Shown here: positions 1 to 8,709 of the stretch, piece after piece
How positions within the stretch are numbered: position 1 is the first letter of the stretch
Layout of the letters: the number at the start of each line of letters is the position of its first letter
DNA from: Candidatus Caenarcanales bacterium
Lineage (GTDB): Bacteria; Cyanobacteriota; Vampirovibrionia; LMEP-6097
NCBI GenBank assembly: GCA_013216135.1
Contig: JABSOS010000011.1
Span: forward strand, 35,375-99,374
Direction of reading: 5' to 3'
DNA length: 64,000 bases
The notes under the pieces: generated by a model
The model's input: only the letters and a program-made list of their open reading frames with translations
What the model was told of the DNA's origin: nothing
The model's database searches: none
Made by a program: the position numbers and the translations under genes

Positions 1-6
1 GTAGGA

Positions 7-37
7 GTGTAATTCATTACACCCTAATCTCTATAAT
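7..37 (+). promoter_or_regulatory. Operator-like palindrome with promoter -10 box
   Basis: Bases 7-22 form a perfect inverted repeat, GTGTAAT and ATTACAC around a 2-base spacer. A TATAAT box follows at 32-37, so the palindrome covers the expected -35 region. It lies about 90 bases before a small ribbon-helix-helix-like gene, which makes autoregulation by that protein plausible. The palindrome is seen directly; its function is inferred. Confidence 0.4.
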
Positions 38-127
38 GCAAAATTATATGAAATCATTTGCAGAGTAATTTGAGTTTTGCTCTGCATTGAGAAATACCAA
101 GAATTCCAGAGGTTATGATTTTTTGTA

Positions 128-298
128 ATGAATAATCAAGACACAAAGAAAGTAAACTTCTGCCTTACTACAAAAACAAGAAGTCAAGTTGAAGAGCTAG
201 CTAAGATTTGGGATCGCTCAATTTCAAGTACTTTACGTTTTCTTATTACTAAGGCATACAAACAAGAATTACAAGGAGGTGAGCATGAAGCTACCTGA
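128..298 (+). CDS. Small ribbon-helix-helix-like DNA-binding protein of the mobile element
   Basis: This is a 56-residue protein starting MNNQDTKK. It has the layout of a CopG/Arc-type regulator: a short basic N-terminal strand (KVNFCLTTKTRSQVEELA), then helices around WDRSISSTLRFLITKAY. It is the first gene of the element operon and overlaps the next gene by 14 bases. Its last codons contain the strong ribosome binding site AAGGAGG of that next gene. With the palindrome at 7-22 upstream it is a good candidate for the repressor or copy-control protein. The family call rests on length and pattern only. Confidence 0.5.
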   Translation: MNNQDTKKVNFCLTTKTRSQVEELAKIWDRSISSTLRFLITKAYKQELQGGEHEAT

Positions 299-440
299 TG
301 ACTGCATTAATGAGTATCAAGAAATTCATTTTCAAGAATTTGGCTTTCGTTTACCTAGAAAGATAGCTGAACAGAAAGCAAAGAACTTATTAAAACTATC
401 AGAAAGACTCATCCATATCAAATTAAAGGGAGATAAATAA
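285..440 (+). CDS. Conserved-type small mobile-element protein
   Basis: A 51-residue protein (MKLPDDCINEY...) preceded by AAGGAGG seven bases upstream. The pattern acidic-EYQEIHFQEFGFRLPRKIAEQKAKNLLKLSERLI resembles short helical proteins I recall from integrated elements beside serine recombinases, including those of Patescibacteria; this recollection is unchecked. It ends TAATG, so its stop overlaps the next start, indicating translational coupling. Function unknown. Confidence 0.5.
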   Translation: MKLPDDCINEYQEIHFQEFGFRLPRKIAEQKAKNLLKLSERLIHIKLKGDK

Positions 441-940
441 TGGATATAAATAAAAAGCCTGATTCCAATCACCACAACAAGAATCAGACCTCTAACAATA
501 AAAACAATACTAACATACTAAAAAGCTTTGAAAATCTATTCAAAAGCTGGAACCCACTCCAGCAAAGCTTGAAAACCAAAAAAGGAGATCTCAAAGACAT
601 GGCTATTCTGGCAGAATGTAACAATTGTCTAGATGATCTAATTAGAGACATGCAATCTAGGTTCACGAATGACCAAATTAGGTCTTTTAGTAATAGTGCT
701 AGAGCTTATTACTTGAAGCAAGTAGAATCTATATGGTTCTTTAGTCCAAAACTATTTAATATAGACCCAGCTAATATATTTAAGAAAGAAAAAGTTGCTA
801 TAGCTAAAAAGTGCATAAAATTATCACAACTTTTTAACACTTTACTGAAATCTACACAAAGAAAAACAGTTCAGAGATCTGAATTATATATCGATCACTT
901 TTCTTTAATTTTAGATAAGCTCATCAAGGAGGTTAAATAA
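440..940 (+). CDS. Hypothetical protein of the mobile element
   Basis: A 166-residue basic, helical protein with an Asn/His/Lys-rich, probably disordered first 40 residues. No catalytic motif, signal peptide or membrane segment is visible. Its start overlaps the stop of the previous gene (TAATG) and the next gene begins directly after its stop, so it belongs to the same transcript as the replication-type protein. It could be an accessory replication or DNA-binding factor, but I recognise no family. Confidence 0.55.
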   Translation: MDINKKPDSNHHNKNQTSNNKNNTNILKSFENLFKSWNPLQQSLKTKKGDLKDMAILAECNNCLDDLIRDMQSRFTNDQIRSFSNSARAYYLKQVESIWFFSPKLFNIDPANIFKKEKVAIAKKCIKLSQLFNTLLKSTQRKTVQRSELYIDHFSLILDKLIKEVK

Positions 941-3136
941 ATGAATTATCTCTCAGACAAACATTTAGCCAAGCTAAAAAGCTCAGCTATTACAGAGGAC
1001 TCTATAAAGCCCTCTGAAGCTGAAACTATTGACCTTGAAACTATTTTAAATAAAGGCTTTAAAGCATTAACCCCTGATAAAAAAGAATCACTGTTACAAG
1101 AGAAGTATATAAAACTATCTCTATATCTACCATTCTTTGATATTGAAGGGAATAAAATTCAGGATATCAAAACTGGAAAAGAACTTGGAATTATAAGACC
1201 TGATTACACTGAAGAAGCACAAGCTAAATTTCAAAATCTTCCAAAATACCTATGCTTACCTAAATCTATTCAGTCACGCTTCTATCTTCATTTCCCCAAA
1301 GGCTTTAACTGGATTATGTATTTAGAAAATTACAAAGAGCTTGAAGTAGATGAACCTAAAGGACAAATAGCCCTCACGGAAGGCATTCTCAAGAGCATTG
1401 CAGGAACTAGTAACAACTATCCCACAGTTGGTCTGACATCTGTATTTTGCTTTTGCAAAAATGGTTTAAATTCTCCACTAATACCAGAGCTTAGAGATTT
1501 ATTGAAAAATAAAAATATAGATTTTTCAGTAATCTTTGATGGAGACAAGCAACAAAAAACAGGTGTGAAGCAAGCAGAAACAGCACTTGTAGAAAAAGCT
1601 TTCCTCGAAACTGGCAAGAAATTAAGTGTAATAGATCTGCCACAGGAAGAAGGCTGTAAAGGACTGGATGACTTTATTTATACAAAAGGCTCAGAAGCAC
1701 TAAAAGAACTTAAACCTAGATATATAGAGACCCCTATTATTAAAAACTTAAAGCTTAAATTAATTCCAGATATTCCAAAGAATGCACTTCCTGATATATA
1801 TAAAGAGTGTATAAAAGATACTGAAAGAAATGTAGAGAATTGTATAGAAGCAGTACCAATGGTTTTATTCACCCAAGGAGCAGGCTTTATAGGGAATAAA
1901 GCTAAGCTAAATGGTAAATTCCCTAATCTTTATGCTGAAACCCTTGCTTTGACTACTGGTGGAAAAACTACAGCTGCTAATAGATATAGCTATCCTTTAA
2001 GGTTCATAAATAAAGCTCTGGAAAAGGAGTATAGAGCTAAACTTGAAGCTGGTGAAGAGAATGTGAAATCTGAAGAACTGACTATCGCTGGATTCACACA
2101 ACAGGGTATTGAATTAACTTTGGCTCAAAGAAAACATCCAGTGCTGATCATGCTTGAAAACAGTGAGTTTGAGAATTTCTATGCTCTTCTAAATGCAGAT
2201 TACAATGCTAGTTTAAGTAGCTTTGTTACTAAAGCCTATGACAATTTGCCATTAATTCCTATGCACAGTAAGGGTAACTTATTAAACAGCTCTTTAAAGT
2301 TAAGTACTATCTATGATCCAGCTATTAGTATCGCTGGAGTTCATACCTTTACTTCAATGCTTAGCTCCAAGCCTAAAGGCTATAAAGACACAGGCTTTGA
2401 TAATCGCTTCATGAAATATGTTGGGAAAAACAATAAAGGTATAAGAATTCCTGAAATAAAGTCAATACCCCAAGAGCTTGAGCAAAAGCTTTTAGATATC
2501 TACACCCTAGTTCATAATCACTTTAGAAGCTTAGATGAAACATTAGAGTTCAAGTATTCTGAAGAAGCAAAGCAAATCTATCACCGTTTCTATGACCAGT
2601 ATAAAGACTTTGAAGATGAGAGTCCAGAAAGTAGCTTGCTACCTTATATGAGACGTTCTGTATGTGATTTCTTACCTAAGTTATGTTTACAGTTTGAGAT
2701 CATAGAAAGAGCTGAACTAATAGTAAATAACTTTGAAGCTGGAGAGTGGCAAGAAAGATTCCAGCAAGCTCTTGCAGAAAATAAATTATTTATCTCAAAA
2801 GAAGTAATGCTCAAAGCTATAGAGTGGTCAAAATATTTTATTAAAAGTGCAAAGTATGTAATTAATAATTACTATGATTCTGATGCCGAGTTCGACTCCA
2901 GAGCTGACAAGGTACTCAAACTATTAGCGAAGTTTCCAAAAGGAATACAAGCTACTTCTTTAAGACGTGAAGCAGGTATGCACTATAAAGGAACTACAGC
3001 TAAAGAGTTTTATGAGTTACTTGATTACTTAGAAGATATGGATCAATTAAACGTAAAACAAGATCCAAACAATAAGAGATCAAAGCTAGTCACTCTCAAA
3101 AAGCACCTAATCACCAACCATCACAAGGACGAGTGA
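941..3136 (+). CDS. Toprim plus DUF3987/YfjI-like primase-helicase protein
   Basis: This 731-residue protein is probably the replication initiator of the element. Residues about 140-260 look like a Toprim fold (DUF3854-type): ALTEG with Glu147, then VIFDGD with Asp200 and Asp202, the expected metal-binding acidic residues. Residues about 290-560 resemble the DUF3987/YfjI helicase-like region, with TTGGKTT at 338-344 in place of a Walker A loop and a hydrophobic strand LIMLENSEFE further on. The C-terminal 100 residues look like a winged-helix module. Such Toprim-helicase proteins are common in phages, satellites and integrative elements. The ribosome binding site is GGAGG, eight bases before the ATG. 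The Walker loop is not canonical, so ATPase activity is uncertain. Confidence 0.6.
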   Translation: MNYLSDKHLAKLKSSAITEDSIKPSEAETIDLETILNKGFKALTPDKKESLLQEKYIKLSLYLPFFDIEGNKIQDIKTGKELGIIRPDYTEEAQAKFQNLPKYLCLPKSIQSRFYLHFPKGFNWIMYLENYKELEVDEPKGQIALTEGILKSIAGTSNNYPTVGLTSVFCFCKNGLNSPLIPELRDLLKNKNIDFSVIFDGDKQQKTGVKQAETALVEKAFLETGKKLSVIDLPQEEGCKGLDDFIYTKGSEALKELKPRYIETPIIKNLKLKLIPDIPKNALPDIYKECIKDTERNVENCIEAVPMVLFTQGAGFIGNKAKLNGKFPNLYAETLALTTGGKTTAANRYSYPLRFINKALEKEYRAKLEAGEENVKSEELTIAGFTQQGIELTLAQRKHPVLIMLENSEFENFYALLNADYNASLSSFVTKAYDNLPLIPMHSKGNLLNSSLKLSTIYDPAISIAGVHTFTSMLSSKPKGYKDTGFDNRFMKYVGKNNKGIRIPEIKSIPQELEQKLLDIYTLVHNHFRSLDETLEFKYSEEAKQIYHRFYDQYKDFEDESPESSLLPYMRRSVCDFLPKLCLQFEIIERAELIVNNFEAGEWQERFQQALAENKLFISKEVMLKAIEWSKYFIKSAKYVINNYYDSDAEFDSRADKVLKLLAKFPKGIQATSLRREAGMHYKGTTAKEFYELLDYLEDMDQLNVKQDPNNKRSKLVTLKKHLITNHHKDE

Positions 3137-3404
3137 TTCAGATTCAAGCTCTAGGCTTGATTATAAGAGGAAAATCACAGAATCACCTGATTTCTTAGCT
3201 CTTTAAATATCTACTTTAAATTTCAAAATTAAAAACGAAGCAAATATAAGAACCTAAAAGATGCGTGATTTTGTGATAATCCTTCAATATCGGCCGAGAG
3301 AGCGGTTATTCACGTCACACTTAAGCAGTGAAAGCACGTGACAGTGTGATTTTTAATGAAAAGATAAATAAATTTAGTTAATATAATCAAAAGGAAACCT
3401 TTAA
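3137..3404. other. Intergenic region before the integrase with inverted repeats
   Basis: This 268-base gap holds several inverted repeats. TCACACT at 3315-3321 pairs with AGTGTGA at 3343-3349, and CACGTCA at 3311 is echoed by CACGTGAC at 3335. An ATCA/TGAT pair lies near 3172-3192. A TATAAT box sits just before the recombinase. No open frame of note is seen. The repeats could be recombinase binding sites, a transfer origin or operators. Confidence 0.4.
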
Positions 3405-4994
3405 ATGAAAGTAGCACTTTATGTAAGAAAAAGCTCTGAAGACTCCAGTAAACAAATCCAGAGTATTGAAAATCAATTAGAGATTTTAAAAGCTAAAGCA
3501 AAAAAAGAAGATCTTAAAATTATTGAGATTTATCAAGAATCTAAGTCAGCAAAGAAACCATATAAAAGAGAAGCTTTTAATAAAATGCTTGCAGATTTAC
3601 AAGACAGAAAATTTGAAGCTATTTTATGCTGGAAATTAGATAGATTAAGTCGTAACCCTATTGAAGGTGGCATAATACAGCACCTTCTATTAGAAGGAAG
3701 TCTAAGCCAAATCATCACTTATGAAAGACGTTACTATCCAAGTGACAATAGCTTAATGATGAATATGGAGCTAGGAATGGCGGCTGAGTATTCATTAGCT
3801 TTAGGCAAAAATGTAAAAAGAGGAATGAATTTTAAAGTAGATAAAGGCGTTTACCCCAATACAGCACCTTTAGGATATCTAAATATAACCAAGCCTAATG
3901 GTGAAAAGACTATAGAACTAGATCCTGAAAGAGCACCTATCGTTCAAAAATTATGGCGTATGCTCCTAAGTGGTAATACTGTAATGGGGGAACTTGTTGA
4001 GCAAGCAGCTTCTATGGGACTTAGAACCAGAGCTTCAGCTAATACACCAGAGAAGAAAGTTTCAAGACATGGCTTGCATTGTATTTTCTCTAATCCTTTC
4101 TATTATGGAATGTTTAGATGGGCAAACGAATTACATCATGGTACTCACTCCACTATGGTTACTAAAGAAGAGTTTGATAAAGCTCAAAAGATTATCTCAG
4201 CTAAAAAATGCGCTCCAAGAAAAGCTAAATATAAATTCCCTTTAAAGGGTTTTATTACTTGCGGAGAATGCGGAGCAAGTGTAACAGCAGAGCATAAGAA
4301 TAAAAAAAGAGCTGATGGTTCTATCCATCATAGAATTTATTATCGCTGTACTCACAGAAGAAAAGATTATGACTGCAAGCAACCAATGATTATTGAGGCT
4401 GAACTTGAAGAGCAAATTATAGAATTACTTGATTCAATTAAAATTAATAAGGCTTTTGTTTCATGGGTGAAAAAATGGCTAGTAGATTTTAGCCAAGAAC
4501 AATCTGAAAAGCAAAAAACTATTCGAGAAATCCAAAAGAATCAACTCAACAAAATCGATAATCAAATCGAAAGATTACTTGAGATGAGAATCAATGAAGA
4601 GATAGACGCTGAACTTTTCAAAATTAAAAAAGATAACTTGGTTCTGGATAAAAAAGCTATCGAAAAAGAAATGAGTGTTAATACAGATATGGACGATTCT
4701 AGAATTGATACTACTGTAGAGATATTGGATTTCTGTAAACAGGCTAAGTATTTATTTGAAAATGGAGATTATAACGATAAACAATTAGTTTTAAATACTT
4801 TAGGTTCACGACTTTATCTAAAAGACAAAAAACTAAGAGTAGAGCTAGCTAAACCCTTCCAACTAATACAAGACTCAGTATCTCAAGAATGGGTGCTAAA
4901 TCCTAGGTTCACCACCCTCAAAACAAAGACCTCGCAAGGCGATGATACACTTACGAGGTCTCTTATCGATAATGGGGCAACCGACGGGATTTGA
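3405..4994 (+). CDS. Large serine recombinase (site-specific integrase)
   Basis: A 529-residue recombinase. The N-terminal resolvase domain (1-150) begins MKVALYVRKSSED with Ser10 as predicted nucleophile and contains KLDRLSRNP. A recombinase domain follows (about 160-270). The zinc ribbon has CGECG near 286-290 and a second Cys pair near 315-325. A coiled coil covers about 360-430. This architecture is that of large serine integrases. The frame continues through a hairpin and ends inside the 3' end of the convergent tRNA-His gene, so the last residues are encoded by the junction itself. Large serine integrases seldom use tRNA genes as targets, which makes the junction notable. It probably mediates integration and excision of the upstream module. 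Confidence 0.9.
   Translation: MKVALYVRKSSEDSSKQIQSIENQLEILKAKAKKEDLKIIEIYQESKSAKKPYKREAFNKMLADLQDRKFEAILCWKLDRLSRNPIEGGIIQHLLLEGSLSQIITYERRYYPSDNSLMMNMELGMAAEYSLALGKNVKRGMNFKVDKGVYPNTAPLGYLNITKPNGEKTIELDPERAPIVQKLWRMLLSGNTVMGELVEQAASMGLRTRASANTPEKKVSRHGLHCIFSNPFYYGMFRWANELHHGTHSTMVTKEEFDKAQKIISAKKCAPRKAKYKFPLKGFITCGECGASVTAEHKNKKRADGSIHHRIYYRCTHRRKDYDCKQPMIIEAELEEQIIELLDSIKINKAFVSWVKKWLVDFSQEQSEKQKTIREIQKNQLNKIDNQIERLLEMRINEEIDAELFKIKKDNLVLDKKAIEKEMSVNTDMDDSRIDTTVEILDFCKQAKYLFENGDYNDKQLVLNTLGSRLYLKDKKLRVELAKPFQLIQDSVSQEWVLNPRFTTLKTKTSQGDDTLTRSLIDNGATDGI
4927..4961 (-). terminator. Probable terminator of tRNA-His, inside the integrase frame
   Basis: AGACCTCG at 4927-4934 pairs with CGAGGTCT at 4954-4961 around a 19-base loop. 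On the minus strand it is followed by TTTGTTTTG. It lies 12 bases beyond the tRNA 3' end and within the last codons of the recombinase. Confidence 0.5.
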
Positions 4995-5049
4995 ACCCGC
5001 GAATACCGGAATCACAACCCGGGGCCTTAACCACTTGGCGACGGCTGCC
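4973..5049 (-). tRNA. tRNA-His (anticodon GTG)
   Basis: The minus strand folds as a full cloverleaf. The extra G at position -1 faces C73, the hallmark of tRNA-His. The acceptor stem is GCAGCCG with CGGTTGC. The anticodon loop TTGTGAT carries GTG, the T arm is GCGGG/CCCGT around TTCAAAT, and CCA is encoded in the DNA. The 3' half overlaps the end of the convergent serine recombinase frame by 22 bases, so this gene is the likely chromosomal integration site of the element. Confidence 0.93.
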
Positions 5050-5096
5050 ATATTCGCAAAAGAAATTTTATCATGCTAAGGAAGGCTTATTCTGAA

Positions 5097-6362
5097 TTAA
5101 CAAGAAAGTTTTAACTCTTCTAAAAGAGTGTCGAGCTCATAAGGCTTAGGAATATATGTATTAGCTCCAGCTTCTAGAAAGTTTCTATAACCAGGAACAT
5201 TACTAGCGACGATAATATTCAGATCAGCGATACCATCATATTTATTAAGCTTTTTACAGAGTTCCTCAAAGCCAGGTAAACCCATTTTGGCAGCTTCAAT
5301 TACTAGAAAACCAGGTCTTACAGTATCTAAGTCTTTTAATAGATCCTTAGGGCTTGAATGAGAGGCTTCAAAGCTATCAAGTTCTAATCTGTCAACTAAC
5401 AGCTCAGCAAAGTCTTTATCTTCTTCAATGATTACTACTTTTTTATTAGTAAGGTGTTTTCGTTTATTGAATTTATTTAAAAGTGCTTGCTCAATTAAAT
5501 CTGATCCAGACAGGAATTTTCTATCAAGGCTAGTACAAGATGAAATGTTGAGTGTCACTAATTTTTCTTTTCTTCTGACCTTATGAGGGGCAGAGTAGAC
5601 TATATATTGGTTTTCAAAGTCTTTTTTATTGTAGACTTTCTCTAAAATCGCTGAAAATTCATTTTCAAGCTCTTCATAAATATCATTTATGTTTTGCCTT
5701 GAGCCTAGTAGAACAAAGTTATCCTTTCCTAAGTGACCTATGAAAAGATCGCTATCTTTCACTAAATCTGCAAGCATTGAGGCTGACTGTTTAATTAAAT
5801 TATCTACGTTCTTAACGCCGTACATGTAGTTATACTGATTAAGATTATCGATGGTTACGTGAAGTAATTGCCAGTCTTTTATGTCATGAAGGCAATGCTC
5901 AATAATTTCATAAGTTCTATTAATACCTGGAAGTTTAGTGAGTTGGTTTTTCTCAAGTATATTCTTTCTTCTAAGGTATGCAAAGCATTTTACGAAGATT
6001 TCTTCAGCGCTTAAATCAGAGTCCAAGAAATCATCGAAGCCTTCCTCTATATAGGAAAATGCTTTTGATTTATCTTTCTTTTTATTACCTAAAAGAATTA
6101 ATTTATAGATGTTATAGCGGGATTTTTGCTTTTCACTAATAGTTTCATAATCGAAACCCTGAGCGTACATGTCCTCATTCACTATCAATATTTCAGGTTT
6201 GTAATCATATAGAATATACTTGAGATCTTCTAGGTTGTTACATTCTAGAAGATAAATTCCGTTTGCGTGACATTTGTCTATAAAGTTTTCTTGGTTTTGC
6301 AGCCTAAGCTTAGATTTTTCAGATGCTATGTGGACTATATATTTTTTAGGTATTAATCCCAC
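5097..6362 (-). CDS. Degenerate receiver-GGDEF-receiver regulatory protein
   Basis: A 421-residue soluble protein with three parts. Residues 1-130 look like a receiver-type fold. Residues about 135-290 resemble a GGDEF domain: LTKLPGINRTYE matches the usual DxLTGLxNR entry, but the active-site loop reads GKDNF, so cyclase activity is unlikely. Residues 300-421 are a second receiver (KVVIIEEDKDFAELL ... YIPKPYE) that keeps the conserved Lys. The phosphoacceptor region reads FLVIEAAKMGLPG, with no Asp at the expected place. It follows the histidine kinase with a 10-base overlap and is likely its partner. The protein may act by binding rather than by phosphotransfer or c-di-GMP synthesis. Confidence 0.65.
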   Translation of the reverse strand: MGLIPKKYIVHIASEKSKLRLQNQENFIDKCHANGIYLLECNNLEDLKYILYDYKPEILIVNEDMYAQGFDYETISEKQKSRYNIYKLILLGNKKKDKSKAFSYIEEGFDDFLDSDLSAEEIFVKCFAYLRRKNILEKNQLTKLPGINRTYEIIEHCLHDIKDWQLLHVTIDNLNQYNYMYGVKNVDNLIKQSASMLADLVKDSDLFIGHLGKDNFVLLGSRQNINDIYEELENEFSAILEKVYNKKDFENQYIVYSAPHKVRRKEKLVTLNISSCTSLDRKFLSGSDLIEQALLNKFNKRKHLTNKKVVIIEEDKDFAELLVDRLELDSFEASHSSPKDLLKDLDTVRPGFLVIEAAKMGLPGFEELCKKLNKYDGIADLNIIVASNVPGYRNFLEAGANTYIPKPYELDTLLEELKLSC

Positions 6363-7462
6363 GATTTATCTCCAACTTCATAGAACTCTGTAGGTAAATA
6401 GAGTTTAAATGTACTTCCTTCTGGACCACTTTCAACACTTAGGTGTCCATTCATTATTCTAGCTAAGGAATGAGAAATGTAAAGCCCTAAACCTGTACCT
6501 TCTGTTTTTCTACTTAAAGGATTATCTAAGCGACTAAATTTACTGAATATCTTCGCTAAGAACTTCTCTTCGATACCAATACCGAAGTCTCTGATAGAGA
6601 CTTTTACCATTTTCTTATCATCTTGAGTAATAGTGTAGGCTTTAATAATGACTTTTTCACCGCCAGGTGAGTATTTAACGGCGTTATCGATAAGATTAGT
6701 GAAGATTTGTTCTAATCTATCAGCATCAACCCATACATCAGGTAAATCTTTATCTATTTCAACATCAATTCTATGAGAACCACTATACTTATTTTCAATT
6801 AACAGTGCTGTAGTTTCTAAATATTGATTGATCTGAACCGGATGAATAGTGAACTGTAATTTCTTAGCATCAATTCTAGATACTGCTAGCAAGTCTTCAA
6901 CCAATCTAGATAGTCTTTCAGCTTGTTCTTTAATAATGGTGATGTATTTATTTCTTTTATCTTCGGGGAATCTTTCTTTATGTTGTAATAAAGTAGAAGC
7001 AAATCCTTTAATACTAGTGATAGGGGTTCTTAATTCGTGAGATACAGTACTAACAAACTCGCTTTGAAGCTGATCAATATCTTTATTGAAGTTATCTACT
7101 ACGAAGAATAATAATTTCCCGTCGATCTTCCCTTCTTTGTTCTGAATTTCTGTTTGTCTTGTGGGGAAGCTTAGCTTTCTTCCATCTTTTGTAAACAAAA
7201 CTGCTACCTGAGCTGAAAAAGCAGTTTCATTATTAAATAAACTATCCTCTTCAGGTATGAAATAGAAGCTCCGTATGTCCTTGCCGATCACTTCTTCTTC
7301 TTTCCAGCCAGTTAGACTTTCAATAATAGGGCTAAAACAGGTAACTTTATCATCAAGATCTGAACCAATAAAACCATTCTGGGTACATCTAGAAACACTT
7401 TCTAATAATTGTGCTGGATCATGTACCATATTTATCTTCGGAAGCTTAGTCCTTCCTCCCAT
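6353..7462 (-). CDS. Soluble PAS-domain sensor histidine kinase
   Basis: A 369-residue kinase without membrane segments. A PAS domain covers about 20-125 (FIGSDLDDKVTCFSPIIESLTGW), the HisKA dimerisation helix carries SHELRTP with phospho-acceptor His142, and the HATPase_c domain follows with the N box (NLIDNAVKYSP), G1 (RDFGIGIEE) and G2 (TGLGLYIS). The start at 7462 is supported by GAGGAG upstream although it overlaps rpe by 17 bases. It is co-transcribed with the degenerate response regulator, with which it also overlaps. It should sense a cytoplasmic signal. The target is unknown because the partner has lost its usual phosphorylation site. Confidence 0.88.
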   Translation of the reverse strand: MGGRTKLPKINMVHDPAQLLESVSRCTQNGFIGSDLDDKVTCFSPIIESLTGWKEEEVIGKDIRSFYFIPEEDSLFNNETAFSAQVAVLFTKDGRKLSFPTRQTEIQNKEGKIDGKLLFFVVDNFNKDIDQLQSEFVSTVSHELRTPITSIKGFASTLLQHKERFPEDKRNKYITIIKEQAERLSRLVEDLLAVSRIDAKKLQFTIHPVQINQYLETTALLIENKYSGSHRIDVEIDKDLPDVWVDADRLEQIFTNLIDNAVKYSPGGEKVIIKAYTITQDDKKMVKVSIRDFGIGIEEKFLAKIFSKFSRLDNPLSRKTEGTGLGLYISHSLARIMNGHLSVESGPEGSTFKLYLPTEFYEVGDKSWD

Positions 7463-8141
7463 TTTTTAGCTCCTCAATTGCTTGTGGGATATCAGTAGCT
7501 CCATAAACAGCTGAACCTGCAACTAAAACATTAGCTCCAGTGGCTATCAATTTTTCAGAAATTTCACCTGGGTAAATCCCACCGTCCACTTCTATAGCTA
7601 CCTCACCTTCATTAAGATTGTTCCCAGCTTTAAGGTCATTCTTTTGGAGGATTTCTAAGAGGTTTTGGATCTTATCATAAGCAGACTCGATGAATTTTTG
7701 TCCACCGAAGCCAGGGTTTACTGACATGATGAGCACCATATTAATATCTTTTATGTAAGGCTCTACTTTTTTAATATCTGTAGAAGGGTTTATCGAAATT
7801 CCTACTTTTGCTCCGAGACCTTTAATTAAAGAAATAGTATCATTGATTTTCTTCTCATCAAAATCATACGCTTCAAGGTGAAATGTGATGATATCAGCAC
7901 CTGATTTAATAAAATCTGGGATGTGATTATGAGGTTCATTAATCATTAAGTGAACATCAAGGGGAAGTTTTGTAGATTTTTTTAAAGATTTTACAACTGG
8001 TGCACCTATAGTTATATTAGGAACAAAGGCACCATCCATAACATCAACGTGAACCCAGTCTGCATGGTCTTCAATCCTCTTCAATTCTGACTCGAGGTTT
8101 GCAAAATCTGCCGCTAAAATTGAGGGGGCGACTTTTACCAT
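7446..8141 (-). CDS. rpe: Ribulose-phosphate 3-epimerase
   Basis: A 231-residue TIM barrel interconverting ribulose 5-phosphate and xylulose 5-phosphate in the pentose phosphate pathway. Diagnostic motifs are VAPSILAADF at the N-terminus, HVDVMDGAFVPNITIGAPVV with the metal-binding His and Asp, DVHLMI, the MSVNPGFGGQ phosphate-binding loop, and VDGGI near the C-terminus. The length is normal. Upstream, TAATAT lies eight bases before the ATG with no ribosome binding site, suggesting a leaderless message. It heads an operon with the histidine kinase and regulator, whose genes overlap one another. Confidence 0.95.
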   Translation of the reverse strand: MVKVAPSILAADFANLESELKRIEDHADWVHVDVMDGAFVPNITIGAPVVKSLKKSTKLPLDVHLMINEPHNHIPDFIKSGADIITFHLEAYDFDEKKINDTISLIKGLGAKVGISINPSTDIKKVEPYIKDINMVLIMSVNPGFGGQKFIESAYDKIQNLLEILQKNDLKAGNNLNEGEVAIEVDGGIYPGEISEKLIATGANVLVAGSAVYGATDIPQAIEELKNGRKD

Positions 8142-8226
8142 TTAGTGCAATATTAGCATGGAGTGTGGTGCAATAACCTTTTCTTAATAATACTTTGTTA
8201 TTTTAGGTGCATGGGAGTTAGCGCCA

Positions 8227-8634
8227 ATGCAAATTAGCGAAAATACAAATTTACAGCTTGATCAACTTAATGGCGTTAATAAAGATGCCGCTAAGGATTC
8301 TAAAGCAGATTCAACAGCAATATCTGATTCTTCTGATAATATTGATAATTTATTTGGATTATTTGAAGATGACGGTGATTATTCTGAAATAGTCGGTGAT
8401 ATTCTTGATGATAAATCAATTGAGCGGAGTCAGACAGCAGTAGCTAATGAAAATTTAGCCGAGCTTGAAGAAATTTTTGAAGAAACAGCTTTAGTTGATG
8501 ATCCTGAGATGCAAGAATTTTTCAATCAACAAATTATAGATGCTTCTTCATCACTTGCAGCAAGACAAGAATATATGAAGCAAAATAATCCAGAAGCTGA
8601 CTCGTCTGATGCAGTGGAAGCAAGTTTATTTTAA
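8227..8634 (+). CDS. Acidic hypothetical protein
   Basis: A 135-residue, strongly acidic, Ser/Asp-rich protein with no signal peptide or membrane segment. The N-terminal half looks disordered; the C-terminal half is helical (NENLAELEEIFEETALV). The stretch ANENLAEL resembles short motifs in other unknown proteins of the window (45942-46397 and 54429-55685). It is a single-gene unit ending at a strong terminator and is divergent from rpe. I recognise no family. Confidence 0.6.
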   Translation: MQISENTNLQLDQLNGVNKDAAKDSKADSTAISDSSDNIDNLFGLFEDDGDYSEIVGDILDDKSIERSQTAVANENLAELEEIFEETALVDDPEMQEFFNQQIIDASSSLAARQEYMKQNNPEADSSDAVEASLF

Positions 8635-8656
8635 ATAACAAAATTTTCCTAACTAC

Positions 8657-8685
8657 AAAAAACCCGAGCTTTAGCTCGGGTTTTT
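8657..8685. terminator. Bidirectional intrinsic terminator
   Basis: CCCGAGC and GCTCGGG flank a TTTA loop, extended by A and T runs on either side, between the convergent acidic-protein gene and rpsG. It can serve both strands. Confidence 0.9.
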
Positions 8686-8709
8686 CTTTTAAATATATGG
8701 TTTATAAAA

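Noticed and set aside
5097..6362. Active diguanylate cyclase
   Set aside because: The signature loop is GKDNF rather than GGDEF, so the metal-binding acidic pair is lost.
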